In this document: positions 1-8,922 of the stretch, piece by piece | How positions within the stretch are numbered: position 1 is the stretch's first letter | Layout of the letters: the number at the start of each line of letters is the position of its first letter | From: Seleniivibrio woodruffii | Lineage (GTDB): Bacteria > Chrysiogenota > Deferribacteres > Deferribacterales > Geovibrionaceae | Reading direction: 5' to 3' | Length of the DNA: 64,000 bases | Assembly (NCBI RefSeq): GCF_004339245.1 | Contig: NZ_SMGG01000004.1 | Span: 620,001 to 684,000 of the forward strand | Position numbers and translations under genes: made by a program | Notes under the pieces: model-generated | Told to the model about the DNA's origin: nothing | The model's database searches: none | What the model saw: only the letters and a program-made list of their open reading frames with translations

Positions 1-402
1 ATATTCTCCGTGAGTCTTTTCACCTTCTTCATAATAGTTTTCGACAGAGCTTCAGGCCTGACAGCCGAGGAGCGCAGAGAGACAGCTATTCTGAAGGCGG
101 TGGGCTATGCCCCGTCCGACATAATTACAGTGCGGCTCTACGAAGCACTGATAATCTCGGTGTTGGCCATACTGACGGCGGTTTCGCTGGCCATGCTCTA
201 TGTTTACGGGATGCAGGCGCCTCTGCTGAAATCTGTTTTCACAGGCTATTCATACCTGAGGCCTGAGTTTGCCCTTCCGTTTGTTTTCCCGGCCAGGGAG
301 ATGGCGCTGACCTGTCTGACGGTGATACCTGTTTATGCGGCGGCGGTCATCATTCCCGCATGGAGGGCATCGGTAACGGATGCCCATGAGAGCCTGAGAT
401 GA
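1..402 (+). CDS. ABC transporter permease, FtsX/MacB type, C-terminal part
   Basis: The reading frame is open from the first base, so the gene begins upstream and only about 133 C-terminal codons are present. The visible part has the pattern of an FtsX-domain permease: a cytoplasmic stretch rich in charge with ERRETAILKAVGY, which is the conserved coupling-helix region of MacB/LolC permeases, followed by two hydrophobic segments and a short basic tail. It overlaps the following ATPase gene by 4 bases (ATGA), so the two are translationally coupled and form one transporter of the LolCDE/MacB class that moves lipoproteins or other substrates from the inner membrane. Substrate cannot be read from this fragment. 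Confidence 0.85.
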   Translation: MFSVSLFTFFIIVFDRASGLTAEERRETAILKAVGYAPSDIITVRLYEALIISVLAILTAVSLAMLYVYGMQAPLLKSVFTGYSYLRPEFALPFVFPAREMALTCLTVIPVYAAAVIIPAWRASVTDAHESLR

Positions 403-1040
403 TAAGATTTGTCAACGTCACCAAGAGCTACGGCGAGATAGTGCCGCTGAAAGATTTCAGCATGGATATCCCTGCCGGAAAAACAGTCATTCTGGACGGC
501 AGGAGCGGAAGCGGAAAAAGCACCGTGCTTGCTCTGGCCGCTGCACTGACCAGACCCGACAGCGGAGATATCGAGGTCTGCGGAAAACTCATAGCCAAGC
601 TGCCTGAGGAATTTGCCGCAGTTTTCAGACGGCAGAGAGTTGGCATAATATTCCAGAACTACAACCTGATACCCAATCTGTCGGTTTTCGACAACATAAC
701 CATCCCCCTGCTCCCCTCCGGCGTACCCTTTAAAGAGCAGAAAGAACGTGCGCAGGCTGTTATGGAGCGGCTGAAAATTGCCGACAGAAGCGCCGAGACG
801 GTCAAAAAGCTGTCAGGCGGCGAACAGCAGCGGGTAGCCATCGCAAGGGCACTCATAAACAACCCGTCGGTTGTTCTGGCTGACGAGCCCACATCAAATC
901 TGGATGCGAAACTCACCGACAGCATTCTCGATATATTCAGAGGAATGAAGGCCGAAGGCCGTACCATACTTATAGCCACCCACGACAGAGCCATCATAGA
1001 GAGCGGAATTGCGGACACGATAATCCGGATGGAAAAATGA
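399..1040 (+). CDS. ABC transporter ATP-binding protein, LolD/MacB type
   Basis: A 213-residue nucleotide-binding subunit. Walker A is GRSGSGKST near residue 37, the Q-loop FQNYNLIP follows, the ABC signature is LSGGEQQRVAIARAL near residue 140 and Walker B is VVLADEPTSNLD, with the switch histidine in ATHD. The NLDAK form after Walker B and the short length are typical of the LolD/FtsE/MacB group. The ATG overlaps the permease stop codon, and its own stop overlaps the next gene's ATG, so the three genes are one operon. It energises the permease at the inner membrane. Confidence 0.92.
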   Translation: MIRFVNVTKSYGEIVPLKDFSMDIPAGKTVILDGRSGSGKSTVLALAAALTRPDSGDIEVCGKLIAKLPEEFAAVFRRQRVGIIFQNYNLIPNLSVFDNITIPLLPSGVPFKEQKERAQAVMERLKIADRSAETVKKLSGGEQQRVAIARALINNPSVVLADEPTSNLDAKLTDSILDIFRGMKAEGRTILIATHDRAIIESGIADTIIRMEK

Positions 1041-1984
1041 GCTTTCTGATACCGGAAATCTTTATTCAGCTGATAATCTACGCTGTTTCAATGTTCTTTC
1101 TTTCCGTCGGTTTTGTTATCAGCATCAGAATCATAAGACGATGGGATTTCAGCAGTTCTTCGGCTGTTCAGTATGGTCTGGAGAAGCAGTCATACCTGAT
1201 TTCGGTGCTGATGAAATATATCTTCATAATCAATATCCCCGTTTTTCTGCTGTTCATCTTCGCAAACGACAAGCTCTCGGCTTATCTTGAGGGTGCGATG
1301 TGCGCCGCAGGGGTCGTTAATGCCACCGTTTACGGCAAATATCTGATAACGGTGAAAATAATTAACCTGATCCTCTATGCCGCATGGCTGTCGCTTAACC
1401 GTCTTGATTCGAAAAGTGAAACAATGGCATATACTCCTTTAAAATCAAAACTGATCCCGTTAATTTTCGTTTCGTTTGTGTCAGAGCTTATACTGTTTAT
1501 CCTCCATTTCGGCTCCATAGATCCCACTGTGGCGGTTAGCTGCTGTAATGTCATCTTCGGCAACAACACTTCTGTTTTCAAAACCTTTTCGGCGGATTAC
1601 TCAGTTCAGATATATGCGGCCGCTTTCATTCTGCTCACGCTGTCTGCACTCTCCCGAAAATTGCTCATCCTATCGAACCTGCTTCACCTTGCGGCGGGAA
1701 TATCCGTTCTGACATATGCCGTATCACCATATATTTATGAACTGCCTACCCATAAATGCCCATTCTGCATTCTCCAGCCGGAATACGGTTTTATAGGATA
1801 TGTGTTCTATGTCCTTATCTATGCCGGAACAGCTTTGGGAGTTTCAGCGGGATTCATATCGATAATATCCGGAAAAACACCCGAAAAGGCTGTGCGGTAT
1901 GCGCTTATTTTCAACACAGCCTATATGCTCCTCTGCCTCAGTTTCCCGCTATCGTATTATCTCAGAAACAGCACATGGCTGTGA
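1037..1984 (+). CDS. multi-pass membrane protein with CC and CxxC cysteine pairs
   Basis: A 315-residue protein with about eight hydrophobic segments and no soluble domain; I do not recognise a named family. Two cysteine pairs stand out: a vicinal pair (SCCNVIFG, near residue 170) and a CPFC motif (near residue 242), both in loops between membrane segments. CPFC is the thioredoxin-like redox or metal-binding arrangement, so disulfide exchange or metal handling at the membrane is possible but is inference. The start ATG overlaps the ABC ATPase stop by 4 bases, which ties it to the exporter operon. Confidence 0.6.
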   Translation: MSFLIPEIFIQLIIYAVSMFFLSVGFVISIRIIRRWDFSSSSAVQYGLEKQSYLISVLMKYIFIINIPVFLLFIFANDKLSAYLEGAMCAAGVVNATVYGKYLITVKIINLILYAAWLSLNRLDSKSETMAYTPLKSKLIPLIFVSFVSELILFILHFGSIDPTVAVSCCNVIFGNNTSVFKTFSADYSVQIYAAAFILLTLSALSRKLLILSNLLHLAAGISVLTYAVSPYIYELPTHKCPFCILQPEYGFIGYVFYVLIYAGTALGVSAGFISIISGKTPEKAVRYALIFNTAYMLLCLSFPLSYYLRNSTWL

Positions 1985-2053
1985 CCATTCTTCATTGACA
2001 AAACATTAAACCACACCATCTTAGTCTTATAAGCATTTCACGAGGTGGTTATC

Positions 2054-2668
2054 ATGGCAAATAAAGTTTATGTGGTTTTCCACAGTTTTTACGGACACGT
2101 TTTTGAAATGGCAAAGGCAGTGGCAGAAGGTGCCGCCAAGGTTGCGGATACGGAAGTGACACTGTTCAGAGTTCCTGAAACAGTTGACGAGGAAACGCTG
2201 AAAAAAGCCGGAGCATACGATGCTCAGAAGGCGTTTGCCCATATACCCGTGATAGACCCTGCACAGCTAGCGGATGCAGACGCTGTAATATTCGGCACAC
2301 CCACCCGCTTCGGCAACATGAGCTCCCAGATGCGTGCTTTTCTCGACAGAACAGGTGGTCTCTGGGCGAAGGGCGGGCTGATTGGCAAGGTGGGAAGTGT
2401 TTTCGTGTCCACAGGCACACAGCACGGCGGACAGGAAACTACAATAACCAGTTTCCACACAACCCTGCTTCACCACGGAATGGTTATCGTGGGTGTTCCC
2501 TACAGCCAGCCGGGACTTACGATTATGTCTGAAATAACAGGCGGAAGCCCCTATGGAGCCGGAACCCTTGCGGCGGCGGACGGAAGCCGTATGCCCTCTG
2601 CAAACGAACTGGAGATAGCCAGATTTCAGGGTGAGCATGTGGCGAGAATTTCTGCTAAATTGAAATAG
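2054..2668 (+). CDS. wrbA: NAD(P)H:quinone oxidoreductase, WrbA family
   Basis: A flavodoxin-fold protein of 204 residues. The N-terminal [19 protein letters not shown] is the FMN phosphate-binding loop, and [24 protein letters not shown] plus the later [10 protein letters not shown] and [11 protein letters not shown] blocks are signatures of WrbA. The enzyme performs two-electron reduction of quinones with NAD(P)H, limiting oxidative stress. I chose the ATG at 2054 because GAGGTGG lies five bases upstream; an in-frame GTG at 2045 falls inside that ribosome site. It is followed by a hairpin and stands alone. Confidence 0.93.
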   Translation: MANKVYVVFHSFYGHVFEMAKAVAEGAAKVADTEVTLFRVPETVDEETLKKAGAYDAQKAFAHIPVIDPAQLADADAVIFGTPTRFGNMSSQMRAFLDRTGGLWAKGGLIGKVGSVFVSTGTQHGGQETTITSFHTTLLHHGMVIVGVPYSQPGLTIMSEITGGSPYGAGTLAAADGSRMPSANELEIARFQGEHVARISAKLK

Positions 2669-2686
2669 AAGCACTGACAAAACTAA

Positions 2687-2705
2687 GGCGGGTTAAAAAC
2701 CCGCC
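2687..2705 (+). terminator. hairpin downstream of wrbA
   Basis: A perfect 7-bp GC-rich stem (GGCGGGT/ACCCGCC) with a TAAAA loop lies 18 bases after the wrbA stop. There is no T-tract after it, so it could be a terminator or a transcript-end stabilising structure. A near-copy of the stem occurs at about 2850-2868 next to the convergent LuxR gene. Confidence 0.5.
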
Positions 2706-2734
2706 TCAGGTTGTTGACAAAGTCTTAGTGTTGT

Positions 2735-2806
2735 GAGATTGCCACGTCACTCCGTTCCTCGCAATGACGTAAATAATTGTCACTGCGAGCGTAGCGCGGC
2801 AGTCTC
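2735..2806. repeat. dispersed palindromic repeat, family 1 (long form)
   Basis: Two inverted arms of about 30 bases: the left arm starts GAGATTGCC and ends CGCAATGAC, the right arm starts GTCACTGCGAG and ends GCAGTCTC, so the whole can fold on itself. It sits between the convergent ends of wrbA and the LuxR gene. Related elements occur at 5767-5830, 37059-37122 and 46956-47018. Similar gtcattctgag/gagattc elements are widespread as non-coding repeats in many bacterial genomes. Confidence 0.7.
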
Positions 2807-2872
2807 ATCAAGGTGGTGTGCCTGAAACTTCAGTTTGTCATCAGTCTGAGGCGGATTAAAAACCCGCCTTCT

Positions 2873-3454
2873 TTATATAAGACCTGTGTTATAAGCGAAC
2901 TGAACCAGTGAAGCCGAATTGGCCATGTTTAGTTTCTGGAGCATCTTGTTACGGTGGGTATCCACTGTGTTTTTGCTGATGCAGAGCTGTTCGGCGATCT
3001 CTCTGCTTGTTTTGCCGAGAGCTATCAGGCGAAGAACCTCGCACTCTCTGTTGGTAAGGATCCCCTGAAAGCTGTCGTCCATAAATCCGTTGCCGCCGGA
3101 CAGGCATTTTTCCAGTGAATATTTGATAACTTCAACACTGTCCTCGGCATAAACAAAATGGCAGATGCCGTGAACCGCATTATAATAATTAAGGTGCTTA
3201 TTTTCTCTTGTGGTGTGTAAAACTATCTTTTCGGGCGCAAGATTTGCGCAAATGGAACCGAGAACATCGTCACCGTAGTTTCTGGAATAGATATCAACCA
3301 CAAGAGAATCAGGTTTAAATTCTCTAATGGCATCAGGCAATTCCCCCGGATTTCCAACCGTGCGCACATCTTTTACAAACTTCATATCGAGTATGGTTTT
3401 TGCCAAACATTCACGAAATAAAGTTCCGCGGCTATAAACAAGCACACAACTCAT
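2873..3454 (-). CDS. LuxR/NarL-type response regulator with degenerate receiver
   Basis: About 193 residues: an N-terminal receiver-like domain and a C-terminal LuxR helix-turn-helix (LTNRECEVLRLIALGKTSREI then SKNTVDTHRNKMLQKL). The likely phosphoacceptor aspartate is in SLVVDIY, but the acidic pair that normally binds Mg2+ near the N-terminus is absent (the strand reads CVLVYSRGT), so phosphorylation-dependent control is doubtful. I prefer the ATG at 3454, which has AAGGTG upstream, over an in-frame GTG at 3481. No histidine kinase is adjacent; targets are unknown. Confidence 0.8.
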   Translation of the reverse strand: MSCVLVYSRGTLFRECLAKTILDMKFVKDVRTVGNPGELPDAIREFKPDSLVVDIYSRNYGDDVLGSICANLAPEKIVLHTTRENKHLNYYNAVHGICHFVYAEDSVEVIKYSLEKCLSGGNGFMDDSFQGILTNRECEVLRLIALGKTSREIAEQLCISKNTVDTHRNKMLQKLNMANSASLVQFAYNTGLI

Positions 3455-3816
3455 ATAATATTGCACCTTATTATTAAACACAGCGAAACTTTACTGCTAT
3501 TAAACACAATTGTAAATACTGTCAATTATGTATTTTACTGAATACACTAGCATTTCAAGAATTTCTCCTTACCCTCCTAACTATCTATTAATTTCCAAGC
3601 GTGAAATCTTAGAAATTTCTTAAAGTTTTGTCATGATTATTATATAGTATAAAATCATAGTAATACAGAAAGTTTCATTCCTTAAAAAATCTAACTAATC
3701 AAAATAGATTAATTATTTTTCATTATGTGATTATAATATTTGTGAATTATTAGAAAACAAAAATTATCGCCTTGACCGTTTTCAGCGATAATTTGTTTAT
3801 AAACCATAGTATATTA
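3455..3816. other. AT-rich intergenic region
   Basis: About 360 bases of very AT-rich sequence between the start of the LuxR gene and the end of suhB. Besides the suhB terminator near 3761-3794 I see no open frame or RNA gene; it presumably carries the promoter of the LuxR gene. Confidence 0.6.
3761..3794 (-). terminator. terminator of suhB
   Basis: A 10-bp inverted repeat (AAATTATCGC/GCGATAATTT) with a 14-base loop; on the minus strand it is followed by T-rich sequence. It lies about 20 bases past the suhB stop codon. Confidence 0.65.
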
Positions 3817-4587
3817 TTATATGTTTTTGATGATGGATAAAAATTCTCCGTGAACGCCTTCTGATGCGGCTAAAATAAACTTTTCATAGAGATCGGGGGA
3901 CTCCCCCTGCTTCATTCCGGAAACGACACATCCGGCCTCCCTGGCAATGACCGCTCCGCCGGCTATATCCCATGGACTTAAATTAAATTCATAGTAAGCA
4001 TCAAATACTCCTCTTGCCGTGTAACACAGATCAAGAGCCGCAGAACCAGCTCTGCGTATGCCTCTGGTGTTTGCCAGTATCCTTTCCAGTATTTTCAGTA
4101 TGTCGCCGCCCTTCCCTTCTGCAATCCCATATGGAAAGCCTGTGGCCGTCAGACAATCCACCGCCCTTGTTTTTACAGAGCAGTGTATCCTCTCTCCGTT
4201 CAGAAATGCGCCGCCGCCGGCCTCTGCCTTGAAAAGCTCGTTCATCACAGGATTATAGACAATGCCGTATTCTCCCTCGGAACCGTTATATACCCCCACC
4301 GATATACAGCAGAAGGGGAAACCGTGAACAAAATTGGTAGTGCCGTCTATAGGATCTATATACACAGCCTTTTTCTTCTCAGTACGCCCGGCGGCTGATT
4401 CCTCGGCAACAAATCCGTATTCGCCGCCCATGAACGACAGTTCATTAAGAAGAATCCTCTCCACTTCCACATCATACTGCGTAACAAGGTCTATTTTACC
4501 CTTAAGCGAAACCTCTTTGGTTCCGTTGAATCCTTTAAGCAGGTGCTCCCCTGCTTTTAAAACAGCTTTTTCAATCTTTGAAAGCAT
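3817..4587 (-). CDS. suhB: inositol monophosphatase family protein (SuhB-like)
   Basis: A 256-residue Mg2+-dependent sugar phosphatase. The metal-binding motifs are in order: FVAEES (first glutamate), YIDPIDGTTNFVHGFPF (the DPxDGT signature) and the C-terminal WDIAGGAVIAREAG. Family members hydrolyse inositol-1-phosphate, fructose-1,6-bisphosphate or related esters; SuhB of enterics also acts in rRNA transcription complexes, and which applies here cannot be told. ATG at 4587 was chosen because GAGAG precedes it; an in-frame TTG lies five codons upstream. Divergent from the AFG1-like gene. Confidence 0.85.
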   Translation of the reverse strand: MLSKIEKAVLKAGEHLLKGFNGTKEVSLKGKIDLVTQYDVEVERILLNELSFMGGEYGFVAEESAAGRTEKKKAVYIDPIDGTTNFVHGFPFCCISVGVYNGSEGEYGIVYNPVMNELFKAEAGGGAFLNGERIHCSVKTRAVDCLTATGFPYGIAEGKGGDILKILERILANTRGIRRAGSAALDLCYTARGVFDAYYEFNLSPWDIAGGAVIAREAGCVVSGMKQGESPDLYEKFILAASEGVHGEFLSIIKNI

Positions 4588-4651
4588 TTGATTTTCTCTC
4601 AATTATTTTATATATTCGTTCAGCCTGACGGGCATCCGGGAGAAATTATAC

Positions 4652-5719
4652 ATGACTAATGCTGAAAAGTACATAGACTTGAGCGGTATATCCTTTGACA
4701 TATCAGTGGAACAATGTTTTGAAAATCTGAGACCCCATCCAAAGTTCTCAAGATGTACCTTCGAAAACTATATTCCCGACGAGAACTATCCCACACAATC
4801 GCAGATAAAGTCTCTGCTCCAGAACACTCTGGAACAGATGAAAACATACTCCCCCGCTCAGCAGACACAGGGAAAATCTCTTTTCGGATTCCTCAAAAGT
4901 AAAAAGACTTCAAACGGTTCGGAAAAGCCCAACAACATATATATCGACGGAAGCTACGGTATAGGCAAAACCCACCTTTTAAGCTCCTGCTACAACACCT
5001 GTGAGCGGGGCAGCAAAGCTTTTATGAGCTTCGGCGAGATGAACTACTATTTCCATTATCTTGGCGTTGAGAAATGCATTGAGCACTTCTCAGACCTCAG
5101 CCTGCTCCTCATAGACGAATTTGAGCTGGACGACCCCGCCATGACCCATATCATGGCTAAGTTTTTCAGAGAGATAAACAAAAACACACTGATAATCACC
5201 ACCTCCAACACCCTGCCCAACGAACTGGGAAAGCTGAGATTCCAGACAGATAACTTTACAAAGCAGCTCGGAGATATCGCCGGAAGCTTTGAAACCATCA
5301 TAGTTGAGGGTGAGGACTACAGAAAACGCAATAAGATATGGATGAAAAACGTATCGGAAGACAGTTTTCTGGACGCTTTCGCTATGTATACTGCGGAAAG
5401 CAAGGCAAAATCCAAGATAACCTTTGAAAATCTGATCAAAATACTGGAATCCACCCATCCGTTCAAATATTTCGTTATCCCTGAAGCGGTGGAGGCGATA
5501 TTCATTGACGGACTGATGCCCTTCCCTAACCTGAACAATGCGCTGAGGTTCAACCAGCTGATAGACCACTGCTACTACTACAACACAAAGCTTTTCATCA
5601 GAAGCCCTCATCAGCTTTCTGACATTTTCCCTCCGGAACTGATAGAGTCCAGCTTCCAGAAAAAACTGCTCAGATGCCTCTCCAGACTGGATGAGCTTGC
5701 GGTGTTCTTTAAGATCTAA
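4652..5719 (+). CDS. AFG1/ZapE-like AAA ATPase
   Basis: A 355-residue single AAA domain protein. Walker A is GSYGIGKT (residues 100-107), Walker B is LLLIDEFELDD near residue 155, followed by sensor-1-like IITTSNTLPNEL. The DEFE box and the TSN-LPxEL motif are those of the AFG1/ZapE family, which in Gram-negative bacteria associates with the division ring and in mitochondria with respiratory-chain quality control. It is divergent from suhB and has no operon partner; the downstream 276 bases hold only repeats. Confidence 0.75.
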   Translation: MTNAEKYIDLSGISFDISVEQCFENLRPHPKFSRCTFENYIPDENYPTQSQIKSLLQNTLEQMKTYSPAQQTQGKSLFGFLKSKKTSNGSEKPNNIYIDGSYGIGKTHLLSSCYNTCERGSKAFMSFGEMNYYFHYLGVEKCIEHFSDLSLLLIDEFELDDPAMTHIMAKFFREINKNTLIITTSNTLPNELGKLRFQTDNFTKQLGDIAGSFETIIVEGEDYRKRNKIWMKNVSEDSFLDAFAMYTAESKAKSKITFENLIKILESTHPFKYFVIPEAVEAIFIDGLMPFPNLNNALRFNQLIDHCYYYNTKLFIRSPHQLSDIFPPELIESSFQKKLLRCLSRLDELAVFFKI

Positions 5720-5766
5720 TGCATTTTTCGTAATAATTAACGTTTGAGTAAGACCATTCTGTCTTC

Positions 5767-5830
5767 GTCACTCTGAACGAAGTGAAGAGTCTCAAGCGTA
5801 GAGACTCTTCGGCTGAATCCTCAGAGTGAC
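5767..5830. repeat. dispersed palindromic repeat, family 1
   Basis: Near-perfect inverted arms: GTCACTCTGA...GAAGAGTCTC, a short loop, then GAGACTCTTC...TCAGAGTGAC. It lies just past the AFG1-like gene and could form a long hairpin in RNA. Confidence 0.75.
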
Positions 5831-5839
5831 TAAAATAAC

Positions 5840-5872
5840 GTCTCTGCGAACGGAGTGAAGCAGTCTTCCAAG
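5840..5872. repeat. dispersed repeat, family 1 variant
   Basis: A single-arm variant beginning GTCTCTGCGA and ending GAAGCAGTCTTCCAA. The same ends recur at 41332-41374 with a different interior. Confidence 0.6.
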
Positions 5873-5995
5873 TCAAATACATGATGCCTACGCTGTATCT
5901 GTGCATGGAAGTTCGCTTTAGCTCACAGCTACGCTGTTTCGTTCAGCCTTTGGCTAGTGTCACATTAAATGTTCCTCGCGAAGACGAAATCTGCT

Positions 5996-6586
5996 CTAGC
6001 CGTTCTTAATGGCTTCCGTCAGCTTCTCTATCTTAAGGTGAGCGTTGAGGATAAGTGCCGTTCTGTTGTCCAGAGTTACGGCAGCATGGGGTATCTTTGA
6101 GTTGAAGGCTATGGAATCGCCCTCGTTGAGGTCTATATCTTCACTGCCGAGCTTCATTTTTATTCCGCCCTGAACAACGTACATATATTCGAATCCTTCG
6201 TGGCTGAACAGCTTCTCGTCCATCTTCTCCGGCTTAACTGTCACAAGGAGCCAGTCCATATAGTCGAACGACTTTATCTTCGCAAGCTCTTCATACATAT
6301 AGCCGTGCTTAACACCTTCCCTGTAGATGAATTTTTTCTCTTCGCTTCGGACGATGAAAAAATCGTTCTGGTTAACTTCTTCTTCAAAGAAATATGTCAT
6401 CTTGACGTTTAGAACCTTTGCTATTTTCCCAAGGGTGTTGATGGGGGGCATGACAATGTTGTTCTCTATCTGAGATATGAGTGCTTTTGAAAAACCGGTG
6501 AAGTTTGCAACGTCCTGAAGGGTCAGCCCTCGTTCGTTACGGATTTTTCGTACACGTTCACCGATCTTGATTTCTATGTCTTCCAT
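5996..6586 (-). CDS. XRE-family transcriptional regulator with cupin domain
   Basis: A 196-residue regulator. Residues 1-65 form an XRE helix-turn-helix (GERVRKIRNERGLTLQDVANFTGFSKALISQIE) and residues 120-190 a cupin barrel (FEYMYVVQGGIKMKLGSEDIDLNEGDSIAFNSKIPH). Family members bind small ligands such as amino acids, polyamines or nucleotides in the cupin and repress nearby transport or catabolic genes. It lies 62 bases downstream of mutS2 on the same strand and its target is not evident. A second cupin regulator is at 45172-45726. Confidence 0.88.
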   Translation of the reverse strand: MEDIEIKIGERVRKIRNERGLTLQDVANFTGFSKALISQIENNIVMPPINTLGKIAKVLNVKMTYFFEEEVNQNDFFIVRSEEKKFIYREGVKHGYMYEELAKIKSFDYMDWLLVTVKPEKMDEKLFSHEGFEYMYVVQGGIKMKLGSEDIDLNEGDSIAFNSKIPHAAVTLDNRTALILNAHLKIEKLTEAIKNG

Positions 6587-6648
6587 ACTTCCCCCAAGAA
6601 AATCTTGAGTTAAGTATTACTGAATATTGTTAGATTGTCAACGGAGAT

Positions 6649-8922
6649 TTAAAAATCTATGACAGTGACAGCCTGACCGCCCTCTTCGTTTGAAGCAGTT
6701 TTATATGCCCTGACCCTCGGATCGCTCCTGAGAAACTCCTGAATAGCGCTTCGAAGCTGTCCCGTGCCCCTTCCGTGCACCACATAGAGCCTGTTCAGTC
6801 CCGCCAAAACAGATTCGTCCAGAGTCTTGTCCAGAATGTCCAGAGCCTCCTCAACACGCTTGCCAACCAGCAGAAGCTCGTGCTTAGCCGAAGGGGCAAC
6901 GTTTTTGGACACCAGAACATCCTTTTTCGTGTCCTTGTTGTCCATTTTCTTGCCGATAAGCTCTTTCAGCTTGATTGAGATTTTAAGTCCGCCGATATCC
7001 ATTCTGGCGCTGTCGCCGTCAATGCTTAAGACCTTGCCGGATTTATCATATTTTTCAAGGTGGATAACATCGCCGACCTTTACGCCCTCAACAGGCTTAA
7101 TGACCTTTTTGACCTTGCCAAGCTTGGTCTCCGCCTTCTGAATATCCTCTTCCACTGTCTCTTTGACCTTGTGGGGTTTTTCGGCGTATTTTTTAGCTCT
7201 GTGATACAGCCTGAGTGCTTCCTCAAGCAGTTCCGACTCTTTCTTGGCCAGTTTTTCGTTCAGTTCCTGCTCACGCAGTTCGATGAACTCCTCTTTCTCT
7301 TTCAGCTGAGCCTGAAGAATCTCAAGGTCTTTGGTTTTGCTGACTATCTCCGCCTGCATGCGGCCTATCTCCTCAACGGAGACCTCCGCATCGCTCTTAT
7401 GCTGTTCTATGATGTCGTTGGCGGCCTCTATAACGTCCGCAGGGAATTTAAGACGCTTTGCTATGACAAGGGGGTCGGATTTGCCTGACACGCCCCTCAG
7501 CAGCCTGTAGCGGGGAGAAAAATCGGTATAGTCGAAGTCCACCGCATAAATTACGGCGTCGTCCTCTTTCAGAGCGTGGGTCTTTAGCTCGGAAAAGTGG
7601 GTTGTGACCACGGTCTTTGCCCGTTTCGCAGACAGTTTCCGGCAGACGGCAACGGCCAGAGCGGAACCCTCCCTGGGTTCGGTTCCCGTTCCAGCTTCGT
7701 CCAGCAGAACGAGACTCTGGGAGTCTGCAGTTTTCAGAATATCCCTGATATTCGTCATGTGGGCGGAGAAGGTGGACAGATCCATCACAAGTGACTGGTT
7801 ATCGCCGATATCCGCCAGAATATGATTAAAGTTGACTATTTCGGCATATTTTCCGAACAGCGGAAGCCCGCATTTGCCCAGAATATGGTTCAGGCCGATG
7901 GATTTCAGTGCCGCCGTCTTTCCGCCTGTGTTAGGTCCGGTGATCACAGCCGTAAACTCTCCGCCTTTCATGGAAAAATCCAGAGGAACAGAATCCTTTC
8001 CCTTTTCAAGGAAGATTACGGGGTGATGCACATCACGGAAAACCACGGAATCGGAAAAATCAGGAAACACAAAATCTTTATTCTTATAAAATCCGGCCGT
8101 TTCCAGATGGAAAACAACCTCGGTGTACGCCTCCACAGTGGTCTCTATCCTGCCGTGAGCCTCGAAGATGCTGTCGGCTATCTCTTTCAGCAGACGAACG
8201 GTCTCCTCACGCTCAAGGGCAAGAAACTCCTGTATGGCATTGTTAAGCCCCACAGTTGATGACGGCTCAACAAAAAAGGTCTGTCCGCTGGCCGAACGGT
8301 CGTGGACGATACCCTGAATATACTGTTTGAAATTGGTTTTGCAGGGAACGGTGAAACGTCCGCTGCGCTCGGTTATGACCTGTTCCTGAATGAACTTTGA
8401 TGCGGAGTTCATGGCAAAAACGCCCGCAAGCTCTCTCTGCACCTGTCTGCGCAGGGATTTCAGCTCACTGCGTATCTCGGACAGCTTGTGTGATGCGCCG
8501 TCTTTGACCTCGCCCATGTCGTTCACAGTGTCTTCTATCCGGTCGGTTATCTCCGAAAGGGTGGATATCTCACTCAGATACAGCTTTAGGCTGTTGGCTC
8601 CGAACTCGATAAGCCCTTTTTTGATATCCCTCACACCGCTGAAAAAACCTGCAAATATAAGCAGTTCATCCGGTTCAAGGAAAAGCAGGGGGTCGTTAAG
8701 ACGGGGAAGAAGATTTAGAAAATCTTCGTCCTTCGGTATGTATACATCGGACACGGAGACATAGCTCAGAGCTTCGCTCAGCTCCGATTTATACCTCTCT
8801 ATCTTGTCCAGTGCGTAGTAGGGTTTCAGGGCGTTCAGCCTGCCCTTTGCCAGAGCTGAGCTGAACCCCTTTTCCATATATTTTTTGAATAATCCGAACT
8901 CTAAGGTGTCTAAATGAATCAT
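6649..8922 (-). CDS. mutS2: endonuclease MutS2
   Basis: A 757-residue MutS-family protein lacking the mismatch-recognition domain. The central ATPase has Walker A GPNTGGKTAALK and Walker B VLLDEAGTGTEP; a coiled coil of about 110 residues follows, and the C-terminal Smr nuclease domain carries LYVVHGRGTGQLR. MutS2 suppresses homologous recombination and, in Bacillus, rescues collided ribosomes. Length matches the family. The ATG overlaps the cvpA stop by one base (TGATG), so it is translated as the last gene of the pfkA-cvpA operon. Confidence 0.95.
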   Translation of the reverse strand: MIHLDTLEFGLFKKYMEKGFSSALAKGRLNALKPYYALDKIERYKSELSEALSYVSVSDVYIPKDEDFLNLLPRLNDPLLFLEPDELLIFAGFFSGVRDIKKGLIEFGANSLKLYLSEISTLSEITDRIEDTVNDMGEVKDGASHKLSEIRSELKSLRRQVQRELAGVFAMNSASKFIQEQVITERSGRFTVPCKTNFKQYIQGIVHDRSASGQTFFVEPSSTVGLNNAIQEFLALEREETVRLLKEIADSIFEAHGRIETTVEAYTEVVFHLETAGFYKNKDFVFPDFSDSVVFRDVHHPVIFLEKGKDSVPLDFSMKGGEFTAVITGPNTGGKTAALKSIGLNHILGKCGLPLFGKYAEIVNFNHILADIGDNQSLVMDLSTFSAHMTNIRDILKTADSQSLVLLDEAGTGTEPREGSALAVAVCRKLSAKRAKTVVTTHFSELKTHALKEDDAVIYAVDFDYTDFSPRYRLLRGVSGKSDPLVIAKRLKFPADVIEAANDIIEQHKSDAEVSVEEIGRMQAEIVSKTKDLEILQAQLKEKEEFIELREQELNEKLAKKESELLEEALRLYHRAKKYAEKPHKVKETVEEDIQKAETKLGKVKKVIKPVEGVKVGDVIHLEKYDKSGKVLSIDGDSARMDIGGLKISIKLKELIGKKMDNKDTKKDVLVSKNVAPSAKHELLLVGKRVEEALDILDKTLDESVLAGLNRLYVVHGRGTGQLRSAIQEFLRSDPRVRAYKTASNEEGGQAVTVIDF

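Noticed and set aside
2687-2868. Possible insertion element bounded by two similar hairpins after wrbA
   Set aside because: The hairpins are ordinary-looking terminator stems of convergent genes, there is no transposase and no clear target duplication; only the inner palindromic repeat was kept.
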